Shown here one piece after another: positions 28,601 through 40,400 of a stretch of DNA of 64,000 nucleotides. The notes beneath the pieces were generated by a model. The model had not been told where the DNA came from and made no database searches. It saw only the letters and a list, made by a program, of their open reading frames with translations. The translations under genes and the position numbers were made by a program. The stretch covers positions 7,713,277 through 7,777,276 of the forward strand of contig NC_089281.1 of the NCBI RefSeq assembly GCF_963678975.1, in the 5' to 3' direction. Position 1 is the first letter of the stretch. Every line of letters starts with the position of its first letter. This DNA comes from Dysidea avara (taxonomy: Eukaryota; Porifera; Demospongiae; Dictyoceratida; Dysideidae).

Positions 28601-29243
28601 CCCCATCGTGACTTGATCCGCAGGCCACCCAGATTCCGGCCAAGCGCCACACTCGGAGCCAACTTTGGGGAGGCCACCTAAGTAGGGAAATGTTGTTGTT
28701 ATTATCTACTTTACCAGTTAGGCACTGGAGGGTGTACACAGAAGGCAGAGCCTGTTCGAGGTGTTTCATAATTCATAATTCTTAATTTTTTATTTAATGC
28801 ATATTTCTTAATTTTTAATCTCATCATTCCTTGTCCCAGTGTTTGAAAACTTTTAATGTTGACCACCTGAAAATGCTTGATTTGACAAATCCCATACATA
28901 TGTTTTGATATGTGTACACATAATTATATAGCACAGTTTCTACATAATCAACATTGACTGGGATACTGTAAGTGTGACAGAAACTTTTGCCTACTCTGAT
29001 ACAACACACTAATTGTATTACAATGTTGGCAAATCATGTCGCCTGCCCTGATAAAACTGCGATACCTTGAATTTATAGCTACATACATATATATATGGCA
29101 TGAAGAAGCACACGAAGTGAATAACTGTGACATTTCGATCAGCTCACCGCAATCTCATCATGAATGCATTTGTGGCTTAATCCTTCTCTCGATAGAAAAG
29201 AAGCAACACTAAGTGCATACAACACCAACGTTAACGGTTCCAT
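15848..29243 (-). CDS. Leishmanolysin-like (M8) zinc metallopeptidase, gene B, complete
   Basis: Tandem paralogue of gene A with the same exon plan. Exons: 29148-29243, 23609-24005, 23451-23548, 22587-22675, 22453-22540, 22321-22406, 22019-22087, 21851-21963, 21708-21805, 21560-21653, 21381-21503, 20692-20835, 20484-20642, 20241-20408, 18065-18196, 15848-15957; 2064 bp, 687 aa, all phases consistent. It has a signal peptide with HKCIHD, a furin-type RGKRQ early in exon 2, the zinc site HEILHAIGFSS near residue 212, the third ligand in SHWESR near 287 and LLENEGGSGS between them. Exons 11-14 form a cysteine-rich, furin-like region. Exons 15 and 16 add a basic KRRKR stretch and a small domain with FKCKLETGNFKPCSSP, which resembles beta-sandwich (Ig-like) repeats of surface adhesins. 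The stop is TAG at 15848-15850. Exon 4 is joined at CT|GTGGGT because only that donor fits the phase. The protein is likely secreted or at the cell surface; the substrate is unknown. Confidence 0.9.
16745..17064 (+). pseudogene. Relic of a pogo-like (Tc1/mariner superfamily) transposase
   Basis: EFSAAHECGVSRMTLQD resembles the psq-type helix-turn-helix. After a frameshift near 16.85 kb comes GRVVRHGSNPGPQPYLNQSEE, the hallmark that follows this domain. No DDE domain is visible. It lies in the last intron of gene B. Confidence 0.65.
19177..19352. mobile_element. MITE with AGGGATC-type ends (copy 2)
   Basis: TAGGGATCCAAGGAATAAAA and GTGAAACAAG at the left, mirrored by CTTGTTTCCCTAC and CACTTGGATCCTTA at the right. 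An inner AAATCCCTACTTT palindrome is present. It lies in a gene B intron. Confidence 0.72.
19685..19920 (+). repeat. Repeat copy with a conserved reading frame (copy 1)
   Basis: Related in inverse orientation to 22797-23040. The plus-strand reading NQLDLSGLLLLAAFPK and SGALMKLWPTWGWL matches the other copy at protein level. Part of an unknown retroelement or a dispersed gene fragment. Confidence 0.6.
22797..23040 (-). repeat. Repeat copy with a conserved reading frame (copy 2)
   Basis: The minus-strand reading GKTGLIAHDDSLILHQ, NQLDLSGLLLLAAFPK and SGALMELWPAWGWL is open for 73 codons. It lies between exons 3 and 4 of gene B and is not part of that gene. Confidence 0.6.
24050..25173. mobile_element. 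hAT-type relic with AACTAAAAC subterminal repeats
   Basis: The ends TAGTGTTGTTTTAGT form an inverted pair. About 200 bp at each end is filled with short repeats of the ACTAAAACT/AGTTTTAGT type. The interior (24442-24970) codes for hAT-like protein fragments. ATAGATAC on the left and ATAGATAT on the right may be a blurred 8-bp duplication. It lies in intron 1 of peptidase gene B. Confidence 0.65.
24442..24970 (+). pseudogene. Fragment of a hAT (ZBED-like) transposase
   Basis: Starts MASGSCAEPGG, then SSGVWNYFRYDKIKDKSVCT, a BED-type finger start. After a stop and frame change it continues NLKKHLKTCHTD, supplying the H/C half of the finger. Further on, DNSEFCALIEELDSRYSLP matches the region that follows the finger in hAT transposases. 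The catalytic part is gone. Confidence 0.6.
25200..25570 (+). repeat. Likely dispersed repeat ending at the CA microsatellite
   Basis: CCCAGTGAACCAGCAATGGG, CCAGGTCCCCATTTAAACAG and AATGTGAGTAAAGTTTCT followed directly by (AC)n look like the 3' end of a retroposon with a simple tail. Not assigned to a family. Confidence 0.4.
25576..25668. repeat. (AC)n microsatellite, about 93 bp
   Basis: Uninterrupted AC dinucleotides in intron 1 of gene B. The apparent open frames over it (Thr-His or Val-Cys runs) are artefacts. Confidence 0.97.
25674..29147. other. Distal part of intron 1 of gene B
   Basis: No exon seen. A partial AGGGATC-type MITE end lies near 26086-26130 (GATCACTGAAGAAAATAAAA, GAAACAAG). 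The 68-bp direct repeat unit is at 28.4-28.8 kb. Confidence 0.5.
28440..28766. repeat. 68-bp direct repeats flanking a 191-bp unit
   Basis: The segment 28440-28507 (TTATTATCTACTTTACCAGT ... CCTGTTCGAGGTGTTT) recurs exactly at 28699-28766. The unit between holds GGCCACCCAGATTCCGGCC and is SINE- or TRIM-like. It lies in intron 1 of gene B. Confidence 0.7.
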
Positions 29244-29791
29244 AATCAGCTCCGCAGTATATATTCTAGTCTCGCGTGGCCAGACCCTTTCCGCGCGGCC
29301 GCTTATCGATTAGAGATTATAAGCGGCGTGCTACAAGTATATAGATCCTTTACAGACTGAGCACGAACAACAATATGCAATTACAACGAAGTTGCTATTG
29401 TTCTCAGTGGTAGCCGGAAGCACTTTGCCAGGGTTACCGTCTAGAGCCACAAACGAAGTTGCAGCCTACGACAAAACCATTGAGCCAGTAAATCCCGCCT
29501 CCCAATTACGTGCATAGTCTAAAAACCACAGCTGACGTGCTCAATCCCCAAGGCGCGGCGATGTAATGCCACCTCTAAACATCAAACCATAGAGTGAGAG
29601 TGTCTGTCATCTCAGTATGATCAAAACTGCATGCAAATGTTATGACTAACTGTATTATGACTAACTGTACACACTTTTCCTCTTTCCATGCCAGCCCACT
29701 TAAAGTCTATTTATAATGATGTCTGAAGACCCCGCATGCATACATACTATTTTTTGCACTTACGCTTTACATATTTAAAAAATAAATCTAG
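29244..29791. promoter_or_regulatory. Spacer between FIG4 (3' end) and gene B (5' end), likely promoter of B
   Basis: GC content rises locally. A palindrome GCCGCTTAT ... ATAAGCGGC lies at 29300-29325, about 60-80 bp upstream of the gene B start codon. No clear TATA box. Confidence 0.35.
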
Positions 29792-32700
29792 CTATGTTAT
29801 AGTCTCATGAACATAGCTGTCATAAATATCAAAATTTAGTGAAGCACGTGGAGGTCCATAGTTGCCAATTACTTCACTGATCTCATACACTTTTTGATTA
29901 GCTTCGGACACAATAACTGGCTCCATCCCCCAATTGCTGTCTGCAGTGAAGTACTGACATGGAATCCTGCAATGTAACACTGAATTATTATATGCATGTA
30001 TGTCAAAATTATAATAGTGTATTTCTTATAGTTTATCAAGAGTATATAATGGGGACCCTTCCCATTAAAACACTCTTGGTATTACTAAGCAAAGACCACT
30101 TTTACTTCAGACAACTATTATTTAGGAGATCCATACAAAAACATGCAGATTAACACTGTTTAGCCTGTTCTGCCTCCACCACCTGGATGTATGCCCATGT
30201 GATTCCCTACCAAAATATAAGCACATGACAATGCAATGGCCACTCTACTAGACAGTGTGGATAATTTCAACGTTAAGAAGAAATCGGAATAAACAATATT
30301 GCAGCCTGTGTTCCCTCTAAATTTGCTTAACATATCTGCTGTTACTACATATAGCTGTTAGTATAGTCTCATTACAGCTATATGTATAGTAATAGAGGGG
30401 GTAGGTTAGCAAATGAAGGCAAGAAGTCATATCAAACCAAACAATACAATTTCATGAAGTTAATAATAATTATACATAAAAGGAAAACACTGCACAGCAT
30501 AAACCAATCTTTTTACAGCCCTCGCTCCTCACACACAACTAGTCTATACAGGAATTAGTCTTGCTGCATGATCCCATAATTTTAGAGCTGCCACAAATCT
30601 AAAGATTTCAAGCAGACCATTGTCAATCCATCATTGGAGATACCAGCTGCTTTTCACAGCCCTCAAGCAAATTGGAACACCCTTCCTCCAAATTGAAAAG
30701 AAAACCTTACTAATCAACTGTCAGTCTTACCATTGAGCATCTTCAGCTCGACAATTCTCTCTTGTAAGATACTCATATCTCACATTTGGACATACAGATA
30801 ACTGATAGATACTTGTATACCTGCATCAATATAAAAAAAGATAAGAAAATCTTACATGAGGACAAACAAAGGCTACCTATTGTAAATATTCACGTCTGCA
30901 GGAGTAGGATCTTTGAAGGAGAAACCGTATACTTCTTGACATGAAAATATTTCAGACAGCTTCTGTTCGGTAACATTTTCAGACAGGTTACTCCCCCTCC
31001 GGGAGTCTGTTCGAGGCTCATCATCTTCTGATGATAATTCGTCGTCAGAAGAATCTTGTTCAGCTTCTTTAGGGCCAGGGTATAGTCCAACAATTGCTTT
31101 CCGTGATGGCTTTTGGCTTTGGCTTGCACTACAAGCAATGCATATAATATTATGAACTCTTGATATAGTAATTGAACTTGCTACAAACATATATCAACTT
31201 GAATATCATACAATACAATGGGGCCCTTACAATACAAAAACCTATGTTCCATAGCCATGGGGTGCCAAACAAAGTGTGCACGTGTGTGTGTGTGTGTGCA
31301 CACATGCAAAACGCTAGCCAAAATTTGTATGCTCCTCATTTTCCTACTGCAGCAGTGACAGCATACCCAGGAGCTTACAAGAGCTGAGGCTTCATTTTAA
31401 ACTACTGCTACTGTATATACTATTAGTCATAAAACACCATGTTCAAATGAACCCCTACAGTACATAAATACGGTGCTTACTTTTTAGTATCCCTGACAGT
31501 GAATGGACTTAAATCAACAGCATCAGAAGGAGCGTAGTCTCTAAAACAATCTCACAAATGACATGTCATTACTACTCAAGGTACTTACACACAACAGCGC
31601 TCAATTTGGTAGTCAAACGTCTGTCCAAATTCAATGTACTTGTTAGGAGGGTAAAGTTGCCAAAATGCCGTAGCAATGTCCATTAATTCTACTTCTTGTA
31701 GTCGAGTAGGAACTGACCCTGGAACATTGTATTGTATATATCACACCTACGCAACTTTATAAATATAAAAATAATATATAGATCCATGAGTTATTGTCAG
31801 CAGTAATACACATACAAATTATTCTTGCCTAACACATTAAAGAATCCCTATTGAATGTCATCCCCGAAATGTTGACATTGTGACAGCACTAGAATGTTGA
31901 AATAAGGACAATTTTTTAAAGATCAAATAAAGCAAGGTGTTTGCTTTCTTTCAGCATAGTACGGAGAACGCACCTTCAACATATGGATAGGGTAGTGCAG
32001 TTACAACTTTATCCAACCACCATTTTGTATAACTACAGACAGAAGACATAAAGCAAGAGTAGTACAAATACAGCTTATGTGTGTACCTGTAGGTTTGTGT
32101 TTTTGAAGGTAATTCATTTGTCTGGCTATGATGGAGATAGTAATCTGTTGGCAATTCCCACAAATTTGGTCTTTCAGGATGTGGCTTGAACATGCCAAGA
32201 AACAGGTTTATCGCTTGTTGCTTGTCTGCGTCTATTAAGTTACAACAAAGCAGTGAAGTTATAAAGTGTCTTGTTTAGAAATGCTTACCAGTAAAAGCAT
32301 TGCGGTAGTATCGTTGAACAGTTTGGTATATGTCTCTGCTATGTGAGGACAGGTGTGCTGTCCGTCTGTATGTCTTGATCCTGTGTACTAGCTGTGATCC
32401 TCCATACTGTACCGCTAGGGTGTCTCCCAGATCTTCGTACATTGCCTCAAACATTCTACAGTGAACATCCATGCATAGACACTGACCTACTCTAACACAC
32501 ACATGCACGCACGCACACACAACCTCATTGTATCGCACTCAAACTCTAGTACTGGTGTGTCGGTAACACCGATAGCATACAGCTGATATCCAAGGGCACA
32601 TTTGCCAACAATAAACTGAGCAGTGTTGGTACGGTCAAGACAGTCAACACAGTTCACCCTCACAATCCCTCTCTGACCACGTCCAATATACTCACCAGAA

Positions 32701-35700
32701 ACAAACCTGCTACAATACCTGTGTACATGTGTACAAATTTCATAACTATATTTGGTCAAAGTTACACCTACTCTCTGTGAGGGTCGAATTGATGGCAACA
32801 AAGCTCAGGACCGGCATGAAAGAATCCTGTCTCTGCAAAAGTCTTATTTGCAACATCCTCAAGAACTTCAATCAAATTAATATTACGACTGCAAACAGAA
32901 ATGAAATCTACCCCATTTTGTGCTGTGTTCTGTGTTCACACCTCTTGTTTATCTTAGCCATGTCCTTGTGATAATACTGAATTTGTTGGTCTGGTGGAAG
33001 AAACTGGTTCAGGTAGTTTATTTGTCCTTCAAGCTCTTGGGTTAGAATCATTTCTCGTTTGCGATGTTCACGACGCTGCACAGCATATAAAATGTGCTTG
33101 TATATATGATATTCAACAAACCTTAACCAAATTAAATACGATTATCGGAGAACCGAATCTTTCCATACAGCTGGCAAAGTGCCGCGCTGCTGGCGAAGCA
33201 AAAGGTGTGGCTCGATCCACTATAATCTGTGGCTTGATTCTACCACTTTTGAATTCCTTTAAGACAAAAAGGTGAAATCACCTCAATATTTATATAGTGT
33301 TCTATGGGTCACCTGAGACCAAAAGCAAGGGACAGACCCTCGTAGTTGGAGGTACGATGTAATTTTCCCGGTCGAGTGCCAGCTGGTGGATGCATCATGA
33401 ACAATCTGTTCAGTCTCCACTTCATTTGCCACATCACCCTAAACAACAGTGCACAATACATCATCAAGTAACATTCTAAATACTAACAAAACCATGGAAT
33501 TTCACTTATTAAATTCATAAGTGACCAGCTAGCATTAAAATAGACAAATGACACGAGTGTACAAAATTTGATAGGCAGTGTTCACAGTAACTGACTACCT
33601 GCAGAATTCTATACGATACAACAGTCAAAGTGGGATATGAGTCTTAAAAATAAAATTATAAATTCCACAAAAAATTTTTCTATCCTTATACTTCAGTGGT
33701 AACCAGAGGAGGGTGGAAGCGGTTTAAGCGCCGTTAAAATGAATTATACAAAATGCTCGTTTTCTGCGATTAACTAAATCGTGTGGATGGTGTAACGAAG
33801 TGTGGCATCATTGTCTTGTTGAAGAATATACATACCTGGTTTAGTGCAAGCGTATTACGCGCGAAATTGTTTCATCAGTTTTGCCCTGAAAACTAAGTGA
33901 TTTTGCAAAACAAAGTACATCATCGTAATGCTTACACGAAGTACAATCTAAATATCTAATGATCCCCAGTGATCCCCACCGTTCGCTAGTTTTGTATTGC
34001 GACTATTGAGGCTCACGTGAAATTCTAAACAGAGGTATGCAATTAATGTAATATTTTTGAGCATCGCTTCCGCCCTCCTCTGAGTGGTAACAGTATACAC
34101 CCCACAGTAGCTAACACTTTAAAAGTCTTCAGTATAACATTGACACTTTATTATAAGCTATTTTGTTAGTAAACATTGAATCATTCAACTACCTGGCCTA
34201 GGTAATAGAACAGCTGTTATGGTACTTGGTAAAAAGGCAGTTCAAATCCACCTGTAGTTTACATACCTCATCATTTGTTCCTCGCTTAAGGTATCTTGTG
34301 CCAGCAAACTGTTTTGACCTCCTTGCTATCAGTGTCAAGTAGATATACTTCCCAAACACTGAAATGTCTAACAGCATTGTAAAGGAAAAGTACACAAACC
34401 TGTACTAACCTCTTAAGCCAAGTATATGATTTCACTTAGTAAGTATACTACCATTACCTGAGGACCAAAATTTAGTCCAGCCATTGTAGAATATCATTTA
34501 ATTATTCTATTTGAAAACTGTTTTGTTTTTTTTTTAAATTCCTGAGATACCTAAATTATTTTTCAAATATAGGAGAACTATTAGTAGTTTTATTCTAGTG
34601 GCATAATAGACACAAGTCTATACTGCATAGCCAAATATTTCAAGGGGCAATTTTTTCAAGGTTGAGCAATGTTGCTAAAATAACTATTTTGCAGATTTCC
34701 AAACACTCTATTTCAAGGATGAAATTTTCACTGGTAATCCCCAAAACCGCAAAATCAGCAAAAATTTTCCTCTTAGGTTACACGGTACTGTATTTTGTAA
34801 ATAGCGTACAACTTCAGTTCAGTGATAACTACAGTTTGATGGATACTTTTCTGACAGATAAATCCATGGATGACACGAATGACCCATCTGGAGGATATCC
34901 GATGTTTTGTGAAGCTCTTCAACAATCGCTGGTTCCATATGAACTTTGTGGCTGGTGATACACTTCCCGGTATGCTCCTCATTTGGGACTGCAGTGGCTG
35001 ACTCAGATCATAGGTATAACTGTGAAAGTATTTCACCGTGAATTTGATAGGCCATAATTAATGGACTTGTTTTACACAAAAGTTTGGAATGAACATGTTG
35101 AAAATTATATACAGCATTAATGCACTAGTACAGATTTAGAAAAGTGAATATCAAGCTGAAAGTTGTACAGTATACAAACATAATACTTATGGTAAGACCA
35201 AATGCACAATTACAGATTTTGTTGTACGTGTGCATATGAGTATTCAACACAAGGCCACACATATACAAACACATACACACATGTACACATACCTAAAGTA
35301 AAAGTTGCTGGAGAGGTCTACATTCTGAAAGATCTTCACATATCTACGTAAGCAAACAAGTGTCTCCACAATTCATTTAAAAAAAATTTATTAACCAACT
35401 TTGCTTCATTAGAACTCTGTCCCCGTGATGACAAGTTATTGTATATCCTCACTATACACGTGTCTACAATCTTGTATATGACATGATACCCAATAGTAGC
35501 CACCCTACACAAACCAGTGTCATAAGCACACATTACATCAAGAATTCAAAAATTCTCTGGTAAGGAGACGTTACATGTGAACCACAAAGAAACTTTAAAC
35601 ATCAGTAAGTTATACATTAAATTCTCTTCCCTAGCATTTTACCATATAGCATTTTTTTGAGGATGTGACTTTTGCAGACAGTTACATACTCATGAAAAAT

Positions 35701-37280
35701 TTCCTTCAAAATAGTTGGTCAATAAATTTGTCAAAATCACTCAACCTAACAGTGCTGTCTAAATATTCTAAATGCATGAAGGAAGATCCTGGGCAGACAA
35801 TGTGCTGCTAAAGTCAGTACAGGCCACTGGTTTATTGTTTGCAACAGTACTGTCTTTCTAGACATGTGGCCAACCACCATGTCATCTTTTACCACTGCCA
35901 TAGTATCACTATCATGAGTAGCTCTTGTTGTTGACCCAATCGCAGCATCCCAATCTGTTTGTAAGCATCATACTCCCATATATACAAATGTTCTGCTTTG
36001 TATGATGCAAGAATTAATAATAGTACTACAGTACTCATGGTATGGCCAATATGCAGAAAATCTCCTCCTAGTAAAGGGTAGTCTGAAAATTTACCGCCTC
36101 AAAATTTTGGATTATGACGATCTCTTAAAAATTTTACCCTTGTTATTATGGCATTGTTTTGATCAACAGCCATAGTAATATTGGTTTAGTTTGTTACTTC
36201 TTCTTGTTTAATTAGCGTTTTAGTCATGGAATACAGAACTGGCCAAGGATTTTGTGAATACATCCAAATGAGCAACGATTTTCATTACAGACTTTTCTAA
36301 TCAGTTCTGCTAACCTTCCATGATATAATGACAGAAATATATAACTTACTTTCGTCTTTTAGTTATCAAAACAATATAGTAGCCTTCAGTGAAGCGGACA
36401 AACCCTAATACAGATGGTACTAACACAATACAACATATTGTAGCCCACCAACTATCCCAAACGCTGACTGCTGTTGCTCCACACCACGTGTGGCATAAGA
36501 TCTGTTCCCATCATGTATCATCTTTAGCAGTTGGTCCAACTCATTTGCACTATATACAACGCCATCATCATAGATTTTTAGCTCTCGGGGCTCAGTCCTA
36601 TCGAGCTTCAGTACATAATACGAGTCTCCACCAACTGATCTTCCCACTATATACAACCTCTGAATAAGACAAGATGATTCACTAAAATAGTGAAACTGCT
36701 ATCTAAGAATTTTAAACAAGTCAGCTGTATAACATTATGAACATCGTAGGCTGCAGCACATGTTGCTGTCAGACCTTCAGTGCTGGTCAATGTAAAGTGT
36801 TAGTAATAATAATTGTCCATGTTTATGTATTCAAGCTTAATTCTATAAAATACAAACAAGACCCTGGTACTCTACGGCACCTCCTGACAGTATAATGCAT
36901 GTATCAATGTTACGCCCCACCTACCCCAAGGTTGGGGGTTGCAAAAGCTAGATGACCATTTTCCCACCCCTGGGGACAACTTACGGGTTACACAATCCCT
37001 ACTCATCCAATAACATAAGTTACAGAGTTGCCCCTACACCGGGGACAGCTTAGGGTAACGAATCTCCTACAATTAAATCCTCACCCGCTGCGTGACATTG
37101 ATAGGTGTGCATAAGACGGACTGGCTTAACAGTTCAAAATATCAAAATCACAGTGAGTGCAGGATTTCCGCACAATTTAACGCACTCAGAAGTTACCGAT
37201 TTGGTTTCGTAGAGATTGATCTGATTCAATTTGGCTAACAGCGGAGGTAGTTGCAGGCTCCGTTCAGGATTGTGCGACAT
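29792..37280 (-). CDS. FIG4: FIG4 Sac-domain polyphosphoinositide phosphatase
   Basis: Known role of the family: PI(3,5)P2 5-phosphatase that works with PIKfyve and VAC14 on endosome and lysosome membranes. Exons: 37197-37280, 36449-36659, 36350-36404, 35400-35504, 35293-35343, 34847-35019, 34267-34358, 33313-33438, 33122-33256, 32942-33075, 32772-32888, 32524-32718, 32289-32455, 32087-32231, 31974-32032, 31589-31718, 31481-31540, 30877-31128, 30731-30820, 29792-29966; 2556 bp, 851 aa, every phase consistent. Diagnostic blocks in order: NLYETKS / RLYIVG at the N-terminus, [91 protein letters not shown], the catalytic Cx5R(T/S) loop [14 protein letters not shown] (exon 12), [14 protein letters not shown] and [12 protein letters not shown]. 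An acidic, serine-rich linker lies in exon 18. The segment between SYTYDLSQ and the KFIWNQ block is short, only about 17 residues. The intron between exons 4 and 5 is about 56 bp. The start ATG opens a short leader before the Sac domain. It lies 213 bp downstream of the channel gene on the same strand. Confidence 0.95.
36745..36815 (+). repeat. SINE-like 3' end, copy 2
   Basis: GCAGCACATGTTGCTGTCAG, then the shared CAGACCTTCAGTGCTGGTCA, TGTAAAGTGTTA and an AATAAT tail. It lies in FIG4 intron 1. Confidence 0.55.
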
Positions 37281-37493
37281 CCTTCTGCTACTCGAGTCTT
37301 ACATTGACATGAACGACCTGTTGATTCAGGCGAGGATTCAGGAAACCTCCACTGAAACCCATAATCGAATCGAAACAATAAGCAAACCAAATCACGTGCA
37401 GAAAATACAAAAATAATAAAACGCGAAAATTACCTATCAGCAAAGCATCTATAAAATGCACTAAAGAGTAAAATGCAAAAGATGTGTTCTCAT
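37281..37493. promoter_or_regulatory. 213-bp spacer between the channel stop and the FIG4 start
   Basis: It must contain the 3' UTR of the channel gene and the promoter or 5' UTR of FIG4. I found no canonical AATAAA on the minus strand. Confidence 0.4.
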
Positions 37494-40400
37494 CTAAGGG
37501 CGTGGTGTATTTTGTATCAAATTAAGCAGCTCTTCCATCTTCTCTTTCATTTCCTCTTGAGATTTCTGCATCATCTCTGTCTTCTCTGAGAGTGCTGCCT
37601 CCAACTGGTCTATCTTACTCTGCAGTATTTCCTCAGATGTGTCCTAGAAATAAGCAAACAAGAAATGTAAAACCCCTGAATCACTTAAAATGGATTACGC
37701 AGTACACCTCAACTATGTTTACTGTATAGCCTAAATATTTCAAGAGGCAATATTTTCGAATGTTACCTCATTAAAATTTTTCGCCGATTTGCAAACAATC
37801 CCAAAATATTTTCAAGGATAAAGTTTTCACTGTTAACTCCCTAAACACAAATTCCCTTAAGTATATAGTGTTCAACCGAACACGGGGGCAGATCCAGGGG
37901 CCATGACATAGGTGGCCAGGAAGAAAAGAGTCATACACTCAAATGTCACTATTGGTCTAATTGGGGTGGATAGATCTGTAGTAATGTTGACTCAATTCAA
38001 TGACTGTATTACTAGACTTATTGACTGAGTATCCCTATTGCATATTATCTAGGAACGGGTCACATACAACCAAGTACATATACCAACGTGAAAACCTACC
38101 CATAGGGCATGTATAAACAATGCCATAGCCAGCACTCACAGTAGAGGTGCACCGATAATCGGATTGGCTATTGGTTATCGGCTATATCGGCCTTGTTTTT
38201 GCATATCAGTATAGGATCGGTAACGTGCATAAAAAAGCAACAGATACAGATACACATAAACATCTATTTATGGGCACTCATGCTCTAGCAATATCCTAGC
38301 AGCACATGATTATGTAGTGTTGGCTATTGATTACAGTCCCACTCTGTCACTTACTTACTACATCCAGGGAGTATAAAATTGTTAGAGAAAATGTCCATGC
38401 TACCATATCGGATCGGCTTTGTTTATTGATAATATTATTTTATATCGGTTATCGGAATATCGGCTAAATGCCATATTGGTGCACCTCTAACTCACAGCAG
38501 TGGGTGTGCCAGCAAAAATGATATGCATGCATACACAAGAAAGAAAGAGTTTAACTGACGAAAATCGCGATACTAAATGTAGCTTACACAAAAAAAAACA
38601 AGCGAACTATAGTAGTATTAAATGATTTGTTTAACTCAGTCAAAAAGTAAGGCCACTATGCACAACAAGGTAATGAAGGCCAACACGATCAGCATATGAT
38701 CCCAACACAGACTAAAGGCAACTCATAGCTAAGTGCCAGTACATCAGTCGTGTACACACTATGTGTATACACAACATTCTGAGCCATAGATGACATACTG
38801 GAGACACGCATTAAAGCAGTAGTGTATGCAGCAATGTATTATAGGCAACACTAATGGTGGAAAATCATTGTATTAGCAAGCCAGGTGAAGGATGAAGCTG
38901 TCCTGCAGCAACTTGCAAAGAGACATCAGTCATGAACGATCACAATAAACTCTGTTGTAACTAGAGGCCACTGGTATGTGCCAGCAGTGTTGCATTGGCA
39001 CAGTGATCACAGTCTATAATATTATGCATACACATTACACAACATATAGTAGATAGTTTCACATTATTGTATATGCAACAATGCATCTTATAGATCACAG
39101 ATCATTGACAACTGCAGAAAATAGTTCCAGCTAGCAAGCTAGGTGAAGTACAAAGCACAGAAAAAATGTACAAAACATTGAACCAAGCACCAACTTTGCA
39201 ACTTACCCATTGGGCATGTATAAACAGTGCCATAGCCAGCACTCAGAGCAGTGTGTGTGCCAATGGAAATGATACGCATGCATACATACACTGGCAAGGG
39301 AGTTTAACTGGCATCAGAAATCAAAATACTAAAAATAATTAATGCAACTTGTACAAAAAAAAAAGAAGATAAGTTAGCTATATAGTAGGTTATGGTTTAT
39401 TCATGGATAATCATTTTTTGAATTCCTATTGATACTTTTAGGGCATAGCGATACTACTGTACATTAAATTTATTAGGTCCTGTGGAAGCGTTTTTGGCGT
39501 ATTTCTTTCCAGTGACAGAGATACAAGTCTTCAAAGAGCTTGTTTCACTTGAAGAAACTACTAAAAGTTTAATAAAGCGTCTTCACAAACAGTAACTTAA
39601 AATATCATTTCCACAGGACCTAGGTATTTTAGTTGCTCAGTTACTTGTGTCAAAATTATAGGGATTCAGTAATCTGTTAGTCTGGTTTTTGGCAGCACGT
39701 TTTTGAAAAACATAGGCTCTATCGTGGACCACACACCCAAGAACAGTTGTTTTTCTGCAGTATAAACAAACAAGTACAAATAGTTGTATTACTTCCACAA
39801 CACAGTTGGTGAAATTATTTATCCCTTGCTTGGTTTAGAACAGGTTCTGTAATTTGTTCCGCCCACGCGTTTTAAAATCTACTGTAACCTTAACTGATTT
39901 GTGTATATTGTAGGTGTGACATGTCTCTTAAGATGGTCAGCAATGAAGTGACACAACAAGGTGGTGAAGGCACAACTGGCAAATGATTCCAATCAAGCCA
40001 ATAGACTCTGTTGTAACTAGAGGCCCCTGGTGATGTGCCAGTAAATCAGCGGTCTAGAATTGGCACTAGTTGGCATAGTGATCCCAGTCTATAATATTAT
40101 GCATACACAACATACAGGAGATAGTTACACATTGTTGTATATGCAGCAATGCATCGTCTTGTTGATTGCAGATCATTGGCAACGGACCAGCTAAAGGTGG
40201 AAAAAAATTCCAGCTAGCAAGCCAGGCGAAGAATGAAGATTTGATTTGATTTTAATTCCGGTCGCCGATGGTTCTACAGGACTATTAGTGTTGACTACCC
40301 CTTGCTTTATTTCACGAGCGCATCAACTGGTATCCGAGAACAATCAATGTCTGGAGCATATATGCTAGACTCAAAATAATACAGTTACAAACATTAATAC

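Larger units (their letters stand above)
38096..40240. repeat. Tandem segmental duplication in the last channel intron (two units of about 1 kb)
   Basis: Unit 1 (about 38096-39150) and unit 2 (about 39203-40240) share GGGCATGTATAAACA, GCCATAGCCAGCACTCA, CTCTGTTGTAACTAGAGGCC, AGTCTATAATATTATGCATA and AGCTAGCAAGC in the same order. Unit 1 carries the hAT MITE; unit 2 carries a different insertion near 39.47-39.62 kb. Confidence 0.85.

Noticed and set aside
28570-28680. tRNA-like promoter boxes in the 191-bp unit
   Set aside because: The A and B boxes fit poorly and no cloverleaf can be drawn.
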